Assembly: GCA_965223305.1 (NCBI GenBank)
Contig: CBDCWT010000027.1
Coordinates: forward strand, 28,048-92,047
From: CBDCWT01 sp965223305
Lineage (GTDB): Bacteria > Planctomycetota > Planctomycetia > Pirellulales > Pirellulaceae
Length of the DNA: 64,000 nucleotides
Direction of reading: 5' to 3'
This document shows, piece by piece, positions 8,393-16,594 of the stretch. Position numbers and translations under genes: made by a program. How positions within the stretch are numbered: the first letter of the stretch is position 1; each line of letters opens with the position of its first letter. The notes beneath the pieces were generated by a model. That model was not told where the DNA came from, made no database searches, and saw nothing but the letters and a program-made list of their open reading frames with translations.

Positions 8393-10012
8393 TTACAGGC
8401 GCAGCATCGCTTGGAGACGCACCACGTCCTCGGTCAGCTGTGGCTGCAAACTCGTGAAATATCGTTGGTCTCGCGCGGACAGCTTTCGCAGGCATTGGGT
8501 ATCCAGCTGCGTCCAAGCCTCGGCCACGCGAGCACAATTCGCCTCGAGCGTACGCTGCTGACGGTCGACGAGGCCCTGATGGAGCCGGTCGACTGCCTGC
8601 TCGAACCCAACAACATACTGCTCGGTGCGGCGGCGAAAGGTGCGGTCGTAGCGTGCGTTTTCGAGCACGCGGCGGTGCAACTGCTCGCGCAACTGCGCTG
8701 CACGCCGCTCGCAAGCCGCGGTGCGCTGAGCGGCCAAGTGCCAATCAACCTGTGGCGCGATTCCGAGCGCACCGCGCAAGGTGACAAAGGAGTCCTCAAT
8801 GGCCGAGAGCGAACGTACAATCTCCGGTTGCTCGGCGTGCCGAAAACACCTTGCGAGCTCCGGCCAGCCCTCCACGAGATATTGGAAGCTATCTCGCATT
8901 TCGGACAGCGGTGCCCGCGACTCCAGCGCGAACGAGAAGTTCTCGCATAAGCCATAGAATTCGCTCGCTGTCTCTAACACACCGTCCGATCCCCGCAGAT
9001 CAAGCAACACGTTCAAGGAAACGGCATCGAAAAGATGGTCAACGTCGCTCGACAACACTTCGGTAAGGTGGGTCAGCCGCACGTAATCAACAGGCTGAGA
9101 AAGCCATAACAACTCGTGCAACGAAGCCACGTGCTCGTCGATCCGTCGCACGTCGCGCTCCAAGAAACGGTTGCCAACGCGGTTCACATTCGTTGAAAAC
9201 CGCCTCCACGCTGGATAAAAGACATTCAGCTGGGAAACCAATGTCTCCGTGGGCTGTCGACGCCGCGCCGCTACGCCCAGTGCACGACACTCTTGGAGAA
9301 CCCGACCGCCTTCCACCATCAGCCGTGCACACTGTGCTGTCCGCGCTAGCTCGCTTTCGATGTCCTGAATTAAACGCACTAAGTCTGCATCGATCGACGC
9401 AGTCACCCTGCCAAACTGCTGATAGTCCACCTGGGGAGTCACCGAACAAAGCTGACATAGTCTTTCGTCCAACTCGTCCAGTGTCCCAACCGCGCGCACA
9501 CAGTCGGCAGGAAGGTTGTCGACCTGCCCCAAGTGATGCGACAACAGCCGCCAGTCCCGATTCAAACTACGGACGCCATCTTGCAGCTCTGCAACCGCTC
9601 CTACGCGTTGGCTGAGCGCCGCGAGCCGCGAGGCATTCGCATTCACCTGCATCGCAGCACCAATCAGCCTGCGAACCTGCCCACTCGGCGCACTGCGAAC
9701 GTTCAGCTGCCGGACTAGACCACCACTCTGCTGAGAAAATAGGCGGAGGGTTTCACGAGCGCGTGTCAGCTCGACAGGCACTTGTGCAGGCGCTGGACGT
9801 CGGTCCTGATTCCGCACACGATCAAGTTGCGAGTCGACCAATATGCGCAATAAGCCCTCTACCAGCTGTCGTCCGGATTCACGGCGACTCTCTTGGGCAG
9901 CCAGCGGTACGGTGCAGATCGCCAGCATCGCAGCGAGCCCAGCCGACAACACGACATTCGCGGGTAGGCAGGCCCTACGGATCCAATTCACTAGGCGGCG
10001 TCTGGTCATCAT
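8393..10012 (-). CDS. Exported alpha-helical protein of unknown function
   Basis: The ATG at 10012 has GGGAG 4 nt upstream on the minus strand and gives a signal peptide (MMTRRRLVNWIRR then a hydrophobic stretch ending PLAAQES). The remaining roughly 500 residues are rich in Arg, Leu, Gln and Ala with heptad-like spacing, lack cysteine clusters and catalytic motifs, and look entirely helical. No family is recognised; exported helical proteins of this kind are common in planctomycetes. The frame could extend to 10069, but that adds residues before the signal peptide. The gene converges with the HEAT-repeat gene. Confidence 0.7.
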   Translation of the reverse strand: MMTRRRLVNWIRRACLPANVVLSAGLAAMLAICTVPLAAQESRRESGRQLVEGLLRILVDSQLDRVRNQDRRPAPAQVPVELTRARETLRLFSQQSGGLVRQLNVRSAPSGQVRRLIGAAMQVNANASRLAALSQRVGAVAELQDGVRSLNRDWRLLSHHLGQVDNLPADCVRAVGTLDELDERLCQLCSVTPQVDYQQFGRVTASIDADLVRLIQDIESELARTAQCARLMVEGGRVLQECRALGVAARRRQPTETLVSQLNVFYPAWRRFSTNVNRVGNRFLERDVRRIDEHVASLHELLWLSQPVDYVRLTHLTEVLSSDVDHLFDAVSLNVLLDLRGSDGVLETASEFYGLCENFSFALESRAPLSEMRDSFQYLVEGWPELARCFRHAEQPEIVRSLSAIEDSFVTLRGALGIAPQVDWHLAAQRTAACERRAAQLREQLHRRVLENARYDRTFRRRTEQYVVGFEQAVDRLHQGLVDRQQRTLEANCARVAEAWTQLDTQCLRKLSARDQRYFTSLQPQLTEDVVRLQAMLRL

Positions 10013-10075
10013 GGCACTCCCGACAAAACCGATGGTAGTAAGCTCGCTCGGAGACAACGTGGTAGTCACACAGTC

Positions 10076-10168
10076 TCAGTCAGCCGGTTTCAACAGGTAT
10101 TCTATCAAGTCCCGCAGCTCCTTGTCGGTGACTTGATTCGTCAAGCCATCAGCATGATCGACTGCTTG
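10076..10168 (-). pseudogene. C-terminal remnant of a planctomycete cytochrome-c / membrane-bound dehydrogenase gene
   Basis: On the minus strand, in a frame without its own start, about 30 codons read AVDHADGLTNQVTDKELRDL followed by IEYLLKPAD and a TGA at 10076-10078. The phrase LTxQVTDxELRDLIEYL is typical of the last helix of the haem-binding c-type cytochrome domain at the end of PVC membrane-bound dehydrogenases (from memory, not searched). Upstream the frame runs straight into a dispersed repeat (10181-10295), so the rest of the gene is missing. It looks like a decayed remnant. Confidence 0.5.
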
Positions 10169-10180
10169 AGTCCAAGTCTT

Positions 10181-10295
10181 CGCGCCGTGCCAAGTTTTTC
10201 ACTCTGACTCCCCCCCTCATCCGGCCTTCGGCCCCCTTCTCCCCACCGGGGAGAAGGGGCTTTGGTTGCGGCCAAAGACCGCGCTGGGGAACACC
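10181..10295. repeat. Dispersed hairpin repeat, copy 1
   Basis: About 110 bp beginning CGCGCCGTGC and containing the perfect stem CTTCTCCCC-acc-GGGGAGAAG and then CTTTGGTTGCGGC. The same arrangement recurs at 40681-40783. It lies where the cytochrome remnant breaks off. Confidence 0.85.
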
Positions 10296-10338
10296 TCGGC
10301 ACGTCTCGCTCGGTGGTCTGGCGCCGCCGCGACGACAC

Positions 10339-11793
10339 TCATTGGACCGGGACGGCAATAGGAGCCGCGCGTTCTGACGTCATCGCCCAAGGAAGCTGGA
10401 ATACGTTTCCTCGGCGATCACAAAAGTAGAGACGGGACTCGGACGGCTGTCGACCGTGGCCGTCGGCCCAAAACGCAATGAAGTCGGGGTTCGCATTCAG
10501 CACGCGGCGGACATAGGTGTGGTTCCGGACGCTGTTCTTTGTCAACTGCCGTGTTTTGCTCCAAGTCTCGCCGCGGTTTCGGCTCGTCCACATCGCAATT
10601 TCTCCGCCCGGATTGAACGGCTGCGGTCCGCTCTCAGTGGGACCGATGATCCGCCAGTCGTCGGCTGCGAACATCCACAGTTCGCCCATGTCGTAGTTGT
10701 TGTCTGACGTCGTGACAGGCGACATCAGCCAGCGGCTGCCGTCCCAGCGCGCGACAGTCCAGGTGCGCGGATCGTTCTTCGGTCCCGATTGGTAGCCCTT
10801 GCTAGTGATGTACAGCAGCACGGGATGGTCGTTCTCGTCAAAGCGAATGTCCTTGAGGTAGACGTTGAGACCCGCCGCCTGATAGTCGAAGACCAGTGCA
10901 TCGTTACGAACTTCGGTGAGCGGCAGCAATAGCTGTTGCCCGTCAGCCGTTTGCCATGTCGCGCCGTTGTCGGTCGTCTCTAGGTAGTACAGATTCGTGC
11001 GCCAATTCAGTCCCTTGCCAGCTGGGTGGTAGTTGAACATCGAACCGGACTTCGACGCACCCATACCGCTGACTTGGTAGTGTCCTTCGTCGATGGTCGC
11101 CAGCCGCTGCCACCGGCTCCAGCGAACGCCGTCGGGACTGCTCATGAAGCAAATGGTACGTTTGGCTGGGTCGCCGTAACGCGTAAAGAACGACACGAAT
11201 CCGCGTCGCGGTTCGTGCCAGGCCTGTAGATATGAGAAGTTGGTGATGGGCTCTTGCTGCGGGCCACTCAGCCGTGTAGCCGGGACCATCTCGAACTGGT
11301 CAATGTCATAGGGCCTGATGCTACGGTGAATGTAAGAAGGCCGAGCAGTTCCATGGGACGTCGAGAAAATCCAAAGGTGTCCTTCGCCGTCGACCGAAAT
11401 CACCGGATTGTCGTGAGCGTCGTTGGTCTTCTTGTCCAGTAGTATGGTTGGGCGCGGTACCGTCCGCGTGGCATGATCGAAGTACGATACCATGTGCAAC
11501 AGCTGACGAGCGGTGTTCTTTTTAGTGCCGCCGTAGCAGAAGAACGTCTTGTGTACCTGCGAGCAGTAGACGGCGAACGGTTTGTGTTTTGCGCAATAGG
11601 TTCCCAAACCTCCGCTGTACTTGTAGACGTACTCATCGTTCGACGGCTGGTTCATATACCAGATGCCGCGATAGCCGTCGGCTTTGATGTTGAGCGCTAC
11701 CGGCTCACCAGCCTTGGCGGGCGGCGTTGTGCCGGTCGCCGGGAGTACGAAGCACACCGTCCAAAGCAGATAACGCTGCAGATGAGCACTCAT
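10339..11793 (-). CDS. Exported BNR-4 repeat (sialidase-like beta-propeller) protein
   Basis: The 484-residue product starts with a signal peptide (MSAHLQRYLLWTVCFVL, cleavage near AKAGEP). The mature part has DGYRGIWYMNQP, YSGGLGTYCAKHKPFAVY, a central HDNPVISVDGEGHLWIF and Asp-box-like turns (SSPDGVRWSRW, TTDNGATWQT, SRNRGETWSK). This layout fits the BNR-4 family, which includes secreted polysaccharide lyases and hydrolases acting on uronate/rhamnose glycans. The substrate cannot be read from sequence. A GTG at 11811 is an alternative start; neither has a clear ribosome site. It is divergent from the enolase-superfamily gene, whose product might act on the released sugar acids (inference). 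Confidence 0.78.
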   Translation of the reverse strand: MSAHLQRYLLWTVCFVLPATGTTPPAKAGEPVALNIKADGYRGIWYMNQPSNDEYVYKYSGGLGTYCAKHKPFAVYCSQVHKTFFCYGGTKKNTARQLLHMVSYFDHATRTVPRPTILLDKKTNDAHDNPVISVDGEGHLWIFSTSHGTARPSYIHRSIRPYDIDQFEMVPATRLSGPQQEPITNFSYLQAWHEPRRGFVSFFTRYGDPAKRTICFMSSPDGVRWSRWQRLATIDEGHYQVSGMGASKSGSMFNYHPAGKGLNWRTNLYYLETTDNGATWQTADGQQLLLPLTEVRNDALVFDYQAAGLNVYLKDIRFDENDHPVLLYITSKGYQSGPKNDPRTWTVARWDGSRWLMSPVTTSDNNYDMGELWMFAADDWRIIGPTESGPQPFNPGGEIAMWTSRNRGETWSKTRQLTKNSVRNHTYVRRVLNANPDFIAFWADGHGRQPSESRLYFCDRRGNVFQLPWAMTSERAAPIAVPVQ

Positions 11794-12025
11794 TGATAGC
11801 AACAACGACACGAAGGTGAATCTGAGCGAAGGCGCGAACGCTCTATCGCGCTAACGCAGTCTCGTAGTTTCGCCCCTCTCGCGGACGTTGACATCGCCAC
11901 TTGCCGAGCAGGTAGTCCACAGCCCGCTTCATGATGACAGACTAGCTGCGCAGATGCTAGACTCGTTGGTTGTGTTGCACTAGCACTAGCCAGCTGAACT
12001 GGACATCTGTTGCGGAGTGAAACGA

Positions 12026-13285
12026 ATGGACCGACGTAGCTTTCTACAGCAGGCATTTGCCGGCGGCGCTCTCACGACGACGATGCGTCACAAGCTGCGC
12101 GCCCAGAGCGATGCCAGCGAGTTCCCTTTGGACATCGCCGCGGCAAATCGCAAGCTCGCCAATCACCGTATCGTCAGTATCGAGTCACGCCGCGTAAGGG
12201 ACCGGTTTCCTCGGTCGGTTGGCCCCAACGCAAAAGGACGGCCAGTTGGTCGCGGCGGTAGTAACAAAGCCCGCATCGTGACCACCGACGGTGGAGTCAC
12301 CGGTTGGTGCTTGGGAGGCGGGCAGAAAATCGATCCCACACCGTTTATCGGCACGAAGGTCGGTGACATGTTCGACGTGGAGCGCGGAATTTCTCCCTGC
12401 GTGCCGCAGTGGTTGGACAAGACGCTTCACGACCTCGCCGCGCGGATTCTCGAGCTGCCGGTCTGGAAAATGCTTGGCGCGCGGGGGAATCGCGAAGTGT
12501 GGCTGTATAGTGGCGCGATCTACATGGACGACGTCGTTCCAGCTGACCGTCCAGCGGGTGTTGAGGCTGTTCTGCGGGCATGCCGGCAGGACTATCGGGC
12601 AGGTTACCGGGCCTTCAAGCTGAAGATTGGCCGCGGCGCCAAGTGGATGGAGCGGCGGGCAGGTCTTGAACGAGACATCCTGGTAACGCATGAAGTTCGC
12701 AACGCGTTTCCCGATTGCCGCATTCTGGTCGACGCCAACGATAGCTACGATGTCGACGAAGCGGCGAAGTACATCACTGCGGTAGCTGACTGTGATCTCT
12801 ACTGGATTGAAGAGGCCTTCCAAGAGAATGTCGACGACTATCGGCGTTTTCGCGAGGCACTAGATCGCGTTGACTGCGATGCGTTCATCGCGGATGGAGA
12901 AGCGCGGCGAGAAAGAGCGGGCAACAACCCAACTCGATTTGGCGACTACAGCGCCGCCTTTGTCGACCGCATGTTCCACCTCGCTGAAGAGAAACTAGTT
13001 GACATCTTCGTGATGGACCTGGACATCGTTGGATATTCCCGCTGGCGGCGGGTGATGCCTGAGCTGGTCGCGGCAGGTATTACGGCATCGCCCCATGCCT
13101 GGATGTGGTGCCTGCGTACCCATCACACAGCTCAGCTTGCCGGCGGCGTTGGGAACATCCCAATCGTAGAAGGAATCCCTGGAACGACGGGAGGGGTCGA
13201 TACTTCGAATTACACCATGCGTGACGGCAAGCTGGTCCTGCCGGACAGTCCTGGCTTTGGTCTGGAGCTGGAACCAGAGCTGTAA
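12026..13285 (+). CDS. Tat-exported mandelate racemase / muconate-lactonizing (enolase superfamily) enzyme
   Basis: The ATG at 12026 has CGGAG ending 8 nt upstream and begins MDRRSFLQQAFAGGAL, a twin-arginine signal. The C-terminal barrel has the superfamily motifs: KLK (K198, K200) as catalytic lysines, VDAND (D236, N238) and WIEE (E262) as Mg ligands, then IADGE and SPHAW near the end. Members abstract the proton next to a carboxylate and dehydrate or epimerise sugar acids. Substrate unknown. The Tat signal implies an exported enzyme, common in planctomycetes but rare elsewhere for this family. The stop is followed within 35 nt by the left REP block flanking the RAYT. Confidence 0.88.
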   Translation: MDRRSFLQQAFAGGALTTTMRHKLRAQSDASEFPLDIAAANRKLANHRIVSIESRRVRDRFPRSVGPNAKGRPVGRGGSNKARIVTTDGGVTGWCLGGGQKIDPTPFIGTKVGDMFDVERGISPCVPQWLDKTLHDLAARILELPVWKMLGARGNREVWLYSGAIYMDDVVPADRPAGVEAVLRACRQDYRAGYRAFKLKIGRGAKWMERRAGLERDILVTHEVRNAFPDCRILVDANDSYDVDEAAKYITAVADCDLYWIEEAFQENVDDYRRFREALDRVDCDAFIADGEARRERAGNNPTRFGDYSAAFVDRMFHLAEEKLVDIFVMDLDIVGYSRWRRVMPELVAAGITASPHAWMWCLRTHHTAQLAGGVGNIPIVEGIPGTTGGVDTSNYTMRDGKLVLPDSPGFGLELEPEL

Positions 13286-13317
13286 GTTCGGAAGTACGAC
13301 ACATCCGCCCCGTCGCC

Positions 13318-13441
13318 GTAGTAGCCGAACTCGCCAGAGTTTGGCCGAGTGGTGTTCCAGAGTCGTCGTAGCCGAACTCGCCAGAGTTTGGCCGGGCTTG
13401 AGTCCACAGAAGGGTCGCCAAAGTCTGGCGACTTCGGCTAC
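13318..13441. repeat. Left REP block of the RAYT locus
   Basis: Two direct REPs (TAG at 13322 and 13369) and one inverted REP with covarying arms (CCAAAGTC-TGGC-GACTTCGG). Positions 13368-13441 form a head-to-head pair (REPIN-like) joined by GAGTCCACAGAAGGG. Its last bases supply the TAG stop of the RAYT. Confidence 0.93.
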
Positions 13442-14038
13442 GGAGGAACGTCGTTTGGTTCGCAGCCTGGACCACAACCACGAAACAGGCCGTTTGTCCG
13501 GAGATACGAGTACGCCGTCCAGAAACGATCCCAGTAATCTTCGTGCCAGACATCCAACTCGGGATATCCAGGAACAACGCTCCCCGTAAACTCGTAATCC
13601 CTGAAGCAGTCAACGGGGACGAGTTTCGCTCGCTCCGGATTCCGAGCGATGTACTCAGCAACCATTTCGAACGCCTCCCGTTCGCGTTCTTCTTCTCGCA
13701 ACACGTGATCATACGGTTGCCGCTGAAGACGCGTTCTCACATGGCTCCAGCACCCGGTTGAGGTGCTTACGAAAATACTTGGCCGCAATCTGCTGGTCGG
13801 AGAGGTCTAGAATACCTACCCACAGGAGATGGATATGATCGGGCATGCAACAGTAGAGTGGGCAGGCCAACCCGTATCGAAACATCGTGTGCGCAAGTAT
13901 TTCTCGAAACTTGTAGTAGAAGGACGGGATCAGCCATCCGGTTTCACGATTGCGAGTGGTCATCGTCCAATGCACATAAGCCTGCCCACGGTAGTACTCG
14001 GCGGAAAGCCTCGGAAGGTGCCGGCGTTCCGCAGTCAT
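13438..14038 (-). pseudogene. REP-associated tyrosine transposase (RAYT, IS200/IS605-like Y1 family), frameshifted
   Basis: The first part (14038 down to about 13740) reads LSAEYYRGQAYVHWTMTTRN and then the HUH motif in CMPDHIHLLW and AAKYFRKHLNRVLEP. The second part, in another frame (about 13740 to 13438), reads RQPYDHVLREEERER and EYIARNPERAKLV, with GSVVPGYPELDVWHEDYW near the end, the normal C-terminal half of this family. The two overlap around 13735-13745, so one indel separates them. The active tyrosine would be in the second part. RAYTs move the REP palindromes next to their genes; here REP pairs lie on both sides. An assembly error or programmed frameshift cannot be excluded. Confidence 0.88.
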
Positions 14039-14076
14039 TGTCCACAATTCCCCCTAGTTTGGCGCACGCCGTCGTC

Positions 14077-14195
14077 GTAGCCGAACTCGCCGGAGTCGTA
14101 GTAGCCGAACTCGCCAGAGTTTGGCTGGCGATGAGTCCACAGAAGGGGTCGCCAAAGTCTGGCGACTTCGGCTACGACTGGCGAACTCGGCTACG
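14077..14195. repeat. Right REP block of the RAYT locus
   Basis: A degenerate REP at 14077-14097 is followed by a head-to-head pair at 14101-14175, which matches the left pair (13368-13441) nearly base for base including the linker GAGTCCACAGAAGGGG. A further half-unit (CTGGCGAACTCGGCTAC) ends at 14194. Confidence 0.92.
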
Positions 14196-14202
14196 GAGAC
14201 AG

Positions 14203-14276
14203 TGGGCGATACAGGGCTCGAACCTGTGACCTCCGCCTTGTAAGGGCGGCGCTCTAGCCAACTGAGCTAATCGCCC
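14203..14276 (-). tRNA. tRNA-Val (anticodon UAC)
   Basis: On the minus strand the 7-bp acceptor GGGCGAT pairs with ATCGCCC, with discriminator A. The D-arm AGCTCAGTTGGCTAGAGC, the anticodon stem CCGCC/GGCGG with loop CTTACAA, and the T-loop GGTTCGAGCCC are all present. Anticodon TAC reads Val codons. CCA is not encoded. It sits 8 nt from the right REP block. Confidence 0.96.
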
Positions 14277-14372
14277 GCGCAACAGGCAAGCGTGTGCCTG
14301 GCATCACACTCACCGCGCCGGTCCTATTGATAACGTGCCGCCGATCATCTTTCAACAGCGTCCTGAAGGGTA

Positions 14373-14397
14373 GCCAAACTCTGGCGAGTTCGGCTAC
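14373..14397. repeat. Solo REP
   Basis: A single unit CCAAACTC-TGGC-GAGTTCGG followed by CTAC, inverted relative to the first array, 76 nt upstream of the membrane-protein start. Confidence 0.9.
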
Positions 14398-14473
14398 GAT
14401 CGAATAGCGACGAAACGTCGGGGACGGCTTGCCCTTCACCGAGGCGACAACAAGAGAAGCGAATCGAGTGTCC

Positions 14474-15379
14474 ATGCTGTTCGAAGTTGCTTTGACCACC
14501 CTGCTTGCAGCCCATTTGCTCTGTGTGAACGTTGCCTCGGCAGGACCGGTCGTAGCCATCTGGCTGGACTGGCGCGAAGCCGCCGGCGATTCCCTGGCGG
14601 GGCAGGCCGGGCGTTTTCTGTGTTGGGCCGCCACGGGCTTGCTCGTTGTCGGTAGCGGTCTAGGGCTGTTGCTGGGCGCTGCCCAATGGAGCCCGGCCTA
14701 CCGAGAGATCCTAAGGGTCTTTCAACGCCGCATCTCCTTTGGGGTCTGGGAGATCCTGTTTTCTTTGTTGCTGATGCTGTTGTGCGCGATTTGGTGGAGT
14801 CGCCGACCTGAAAGTTCGAGGGCAGCCCGTGGCTGGCGCACCGTCCTGCAGGTGGCGGCGTCGACCAATCTCCTCTATCACTTCCCCTTCTTGTTCGTGG
14901 TGCTGTCGGACGCGCTCAAAGGACACATCACGGTGGGGAGCGAGCCCGTCGGCTCGGGGCAGTTCCGTCAGCTGATTTCCGAGTCCACTGTTTGGGCACG
15001 GGTGACCCACATCTGGCTGGCCTCGTTTGCGGTAACCGGATTAGTGCTGATTTTCTTTGCGATGCGACACCACACGGACAACGATGCCACGCGGGTCGCA
15101 AAGTGGGGGGCCCGCTTGGGACTGCTGGCCAGCGTCCCGCAGATCCCCGTCGGGATCTGGATCGCAATCACCTCGCCACGCCCGACCCAGCTCGCCTTGC
15201 TCGGCGGAGACCTGGTCAGCAGTAGCTTGCTGGCAGCTTCGATTCTGCTTACGCTGGCGCTGCTGCACTCACTGGCCGCTGCCGCATGGGGAGACTCTCA
15301 CCGCAAACACCAGCTGCAGGCCGTGGCGGTGATGCTGCTGGTCGTCTTCTTAATGACCGCCGTTTTGCGAAGGCACTAG
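14474..15379 (+). CDS. Multi-pass membrane protein with conserved-looking intramembrane histidines
   Basis: From the ATG at 14474 (MLFEVALTTLLAAHLL) the 301-residue product has about eight hydrophobic segments. Histidines fall inside or at the edge of several: AAHLLCVN, NLLYHFPFLF, VTHIWLASF and FFAMRHH. That pattern resembles b-type haem membrane proteins, but no named family is recognised, so a redox role is only a guess. An upstream in-frame start at 14429 is possible. The stop TAG at 15377-15379 is the first three bases of a MITE-like palindrome. Confidence 0.72.
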   Translation: MLFEVALTTLLAAHLLCVNVASAGPVVAIWLDWREAAGDSLAGQAGRFLCWAATGLLVVGSGLGLLLGAAQWSPAYREILRVFQRRISFGVWEILFSLLLMLLCAIWWSRRPESSRAARGWRTVLQVAASTNLLYHFPFLFVVLSDALKGHITVGSEPVGSGQFRQLISESTVWARVTHIWLASFAVTGLVLIFFAMRHHTDNDATRVAKWGARLGLLASVPQIPVGIWIAITSPRPTQLALLGGDLVSSSLLAASILLTLALLHSLAAAAWGDSHRKHQLQAVAVMLLVVFLMTAVLRRH

Positions 15380-15434
15380 CCCGAATTATTCATGAGCGAT
15401 CTGCTGCGAGGATCTTCATGAATAATCCGGGCTA
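15377..15434. mobile_element. 58-bp deletion derivative of the TAG-ended MITE-like palindrome
   Basis: It begins TAGCCCGAATTATTCATGA and ends TCATGAATAATCCGGGCTA, the same ends as the 180-bp copies at 30707, 36461 and 47199, but lacks about 120 bp of the interior. It provides the stop codon of the preceding gene. Confidence 0.88.
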
Positions 15435-15459
15435 GCCTTTGTTTCAGAACAAGGTAGTA

Positions 15460-15546
15460 GGCACACTCCGTGTGCCGTAACTTCAAATAGCGGACGGTAC
15501 GACAGAGCGTGCCGGTTACAATGGCGGACGGCACGCGGAGCGTGCC
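15460..15546. repeat. Two GGCACGC-type hairpins
   Basis: GGCACACTCCGTGTGCC at 15460-15476 and GGCACGCGGAGCGTGCC at 15530-15546, each a 7-bp stem with a 3-nt loop. They belong to the family also seen at 25386, 25429, 60317 and 63246. They lie directly upstream of the ribosome site of the epimerase-like gene. Confidence 0.85.
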
Positions 15547-15569
15547 TGCTACTTTCAAGGAGCAGAACG

Positions 15570-16526
15570 ATGACCGTCGAGTGCGTTGAACTAGCAGATC
15601 CAAAGTCCTCAACGACTGCGCGTGTGTTGACGGGGCTGGGCTTCAACTGTTTCCAATTTTGTGTCGCTGGGCCAAACGGTCCGGTCGACGTGCTGTGGTC
15701 TGCCGGCGGTTTCGAGAGCGGACGAGAGCGAGCCGCGGGGAGCGGTATCCCCTTGCTGTTTCCCTTTCCCGGACGGATTCCCGGCACCGCACTCTACTGG
15801 GACGGAAAAGAATACCCGCTGGAACCGGGCGACGGTCAGGGAAACGCTATCCACGGGTTCGTGCTCGACCGACCCTGGCGGGTACTGGAAAGAAGCGACA
15901 ACCGGGTCGTCGGTCAATTCCACGCGGCACGCGACGACGCCAGTCTGCGCGGGCGCTGGCCGGCCGACTTTCGTTTGACGGTCTCCTACGAAGTCGCGGA
16001 GAACTCACTCCGCTCGCAGCTGACAATGGACAACCCCGACAGCAAACCACTCCCCTGCGGGCTGGGCACTCACCCGTACTTCCGACTCCCATTGGGCGGC
16101 TCGGCTGCCGAAGCGTGCATCGTTCGGGTACCTGTTACCCAGCAGTGGGAGCTCGACGGAATGCTGCCGACGGGCAACCGGCGGCCGGTCGAAGATCCGC
16201 AGGCCTTTCGGTCTGGGATGCCGTTTGGCGGTATGCAATTCGACGACATCTACTGCGGTCTGGTATTCGAGCAGGACCTGTGTACGACGACGATCGAGGA
16301 CCCAGATAGCGGCCTCCGCTTGGTCCAGGAGTTTGATCGCGCGTTCCGTGAATGTGTCATCTACACACCGCCGCATCGCGAAGCGATCTGCATCGAGCCT
16401 TACACCTGCCTGTCGGGTGCTCACAAGCTACAACAACAAGGGATCGACGCCGGAATCCGTGTGCTGAAACCGGGCGAATCGGTTTCAGCCAGCGTGGAAA
16501 TCCGTGTTGAAAAGAACACTGCCTGA
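15570..16526 (+). CDS. Aldose 1-epimerase (galactose mutarotase-like)
   Basis: AAGGAG stands 8 nt before the ATG. The 318-residue protein has the GalM-type motifs: GIPLLFPFPGRI, NAIHGFVLD (H95), GLGTHPYFRL (H168, the usual general acid), FDDIYCGL and AICIEPYT (E276, the usual general base). It interconverts alpha and beta anomers of aldoses in the cytoplasm. No signal peptide is seen. The gene stands alone and converges with the CxxCH gene, with a terminator of that gene between them. A glucose-6-phosphate 1-epimerase is an alternative within the same fold. Confidence 0.88.
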   Translation: MTVECVELADPKSSTTARVLTGLGFNCFQFCVAGPNGPVDVLWSAGGFESGRERAAGSGIPLLFPFPGRIPGTALYWDGKEYPLEPGDGQGNAIHGFVLDRPWRVLERSDNRVVGQFHAARDDASLRGRWPADFRLTVSYEVAENSLRSQLTMDNPDSKPLPCGLGTHPYFRLPLGGSAAEACIVRVPVTQQWELDGMLPTGNRRPVEDPQAFRSGMPFGGMQFDDIYCGLVFEQDLCTTTIEDPDSGLRLVQEFDRAFRECVIYTPPHREAICIEPYTCLSGAHKLQQQGIDAGIRVLKPGESVSASVEIRVEKNTA

Positions 16527-16534
16527 AACGGTGC

Positions 16535-16564
16535 AAAAAAAAGCGGCTCCACTCGGGGAGCCGC
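16535..16564 (-). terminator. Rho-independent terminator of the CxxCH gene
   Basis: On the minus strand the 8-bp stem GCGGCTCC/GGAGCCGC with a 6-nt loop is followed by eight T (A run at 16535-16542 on the plus strand). It lies 30 nt after the stop of the small cytochrome-like gene. Confidence 0.85.
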
Positions 16565-16594
16565 CTAGCTTTGACTGCGATGGAATTCGGGTAT

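Noticed and set aside
9966..10073. A short minus-strand frame with a CRECH motif as a cytochrome gene
   Set aside because: Only about 35 codons, no start with a ribosome site, and it overlaps the well-supported start of the exported helical protein; mentioned only as a possible scrap.
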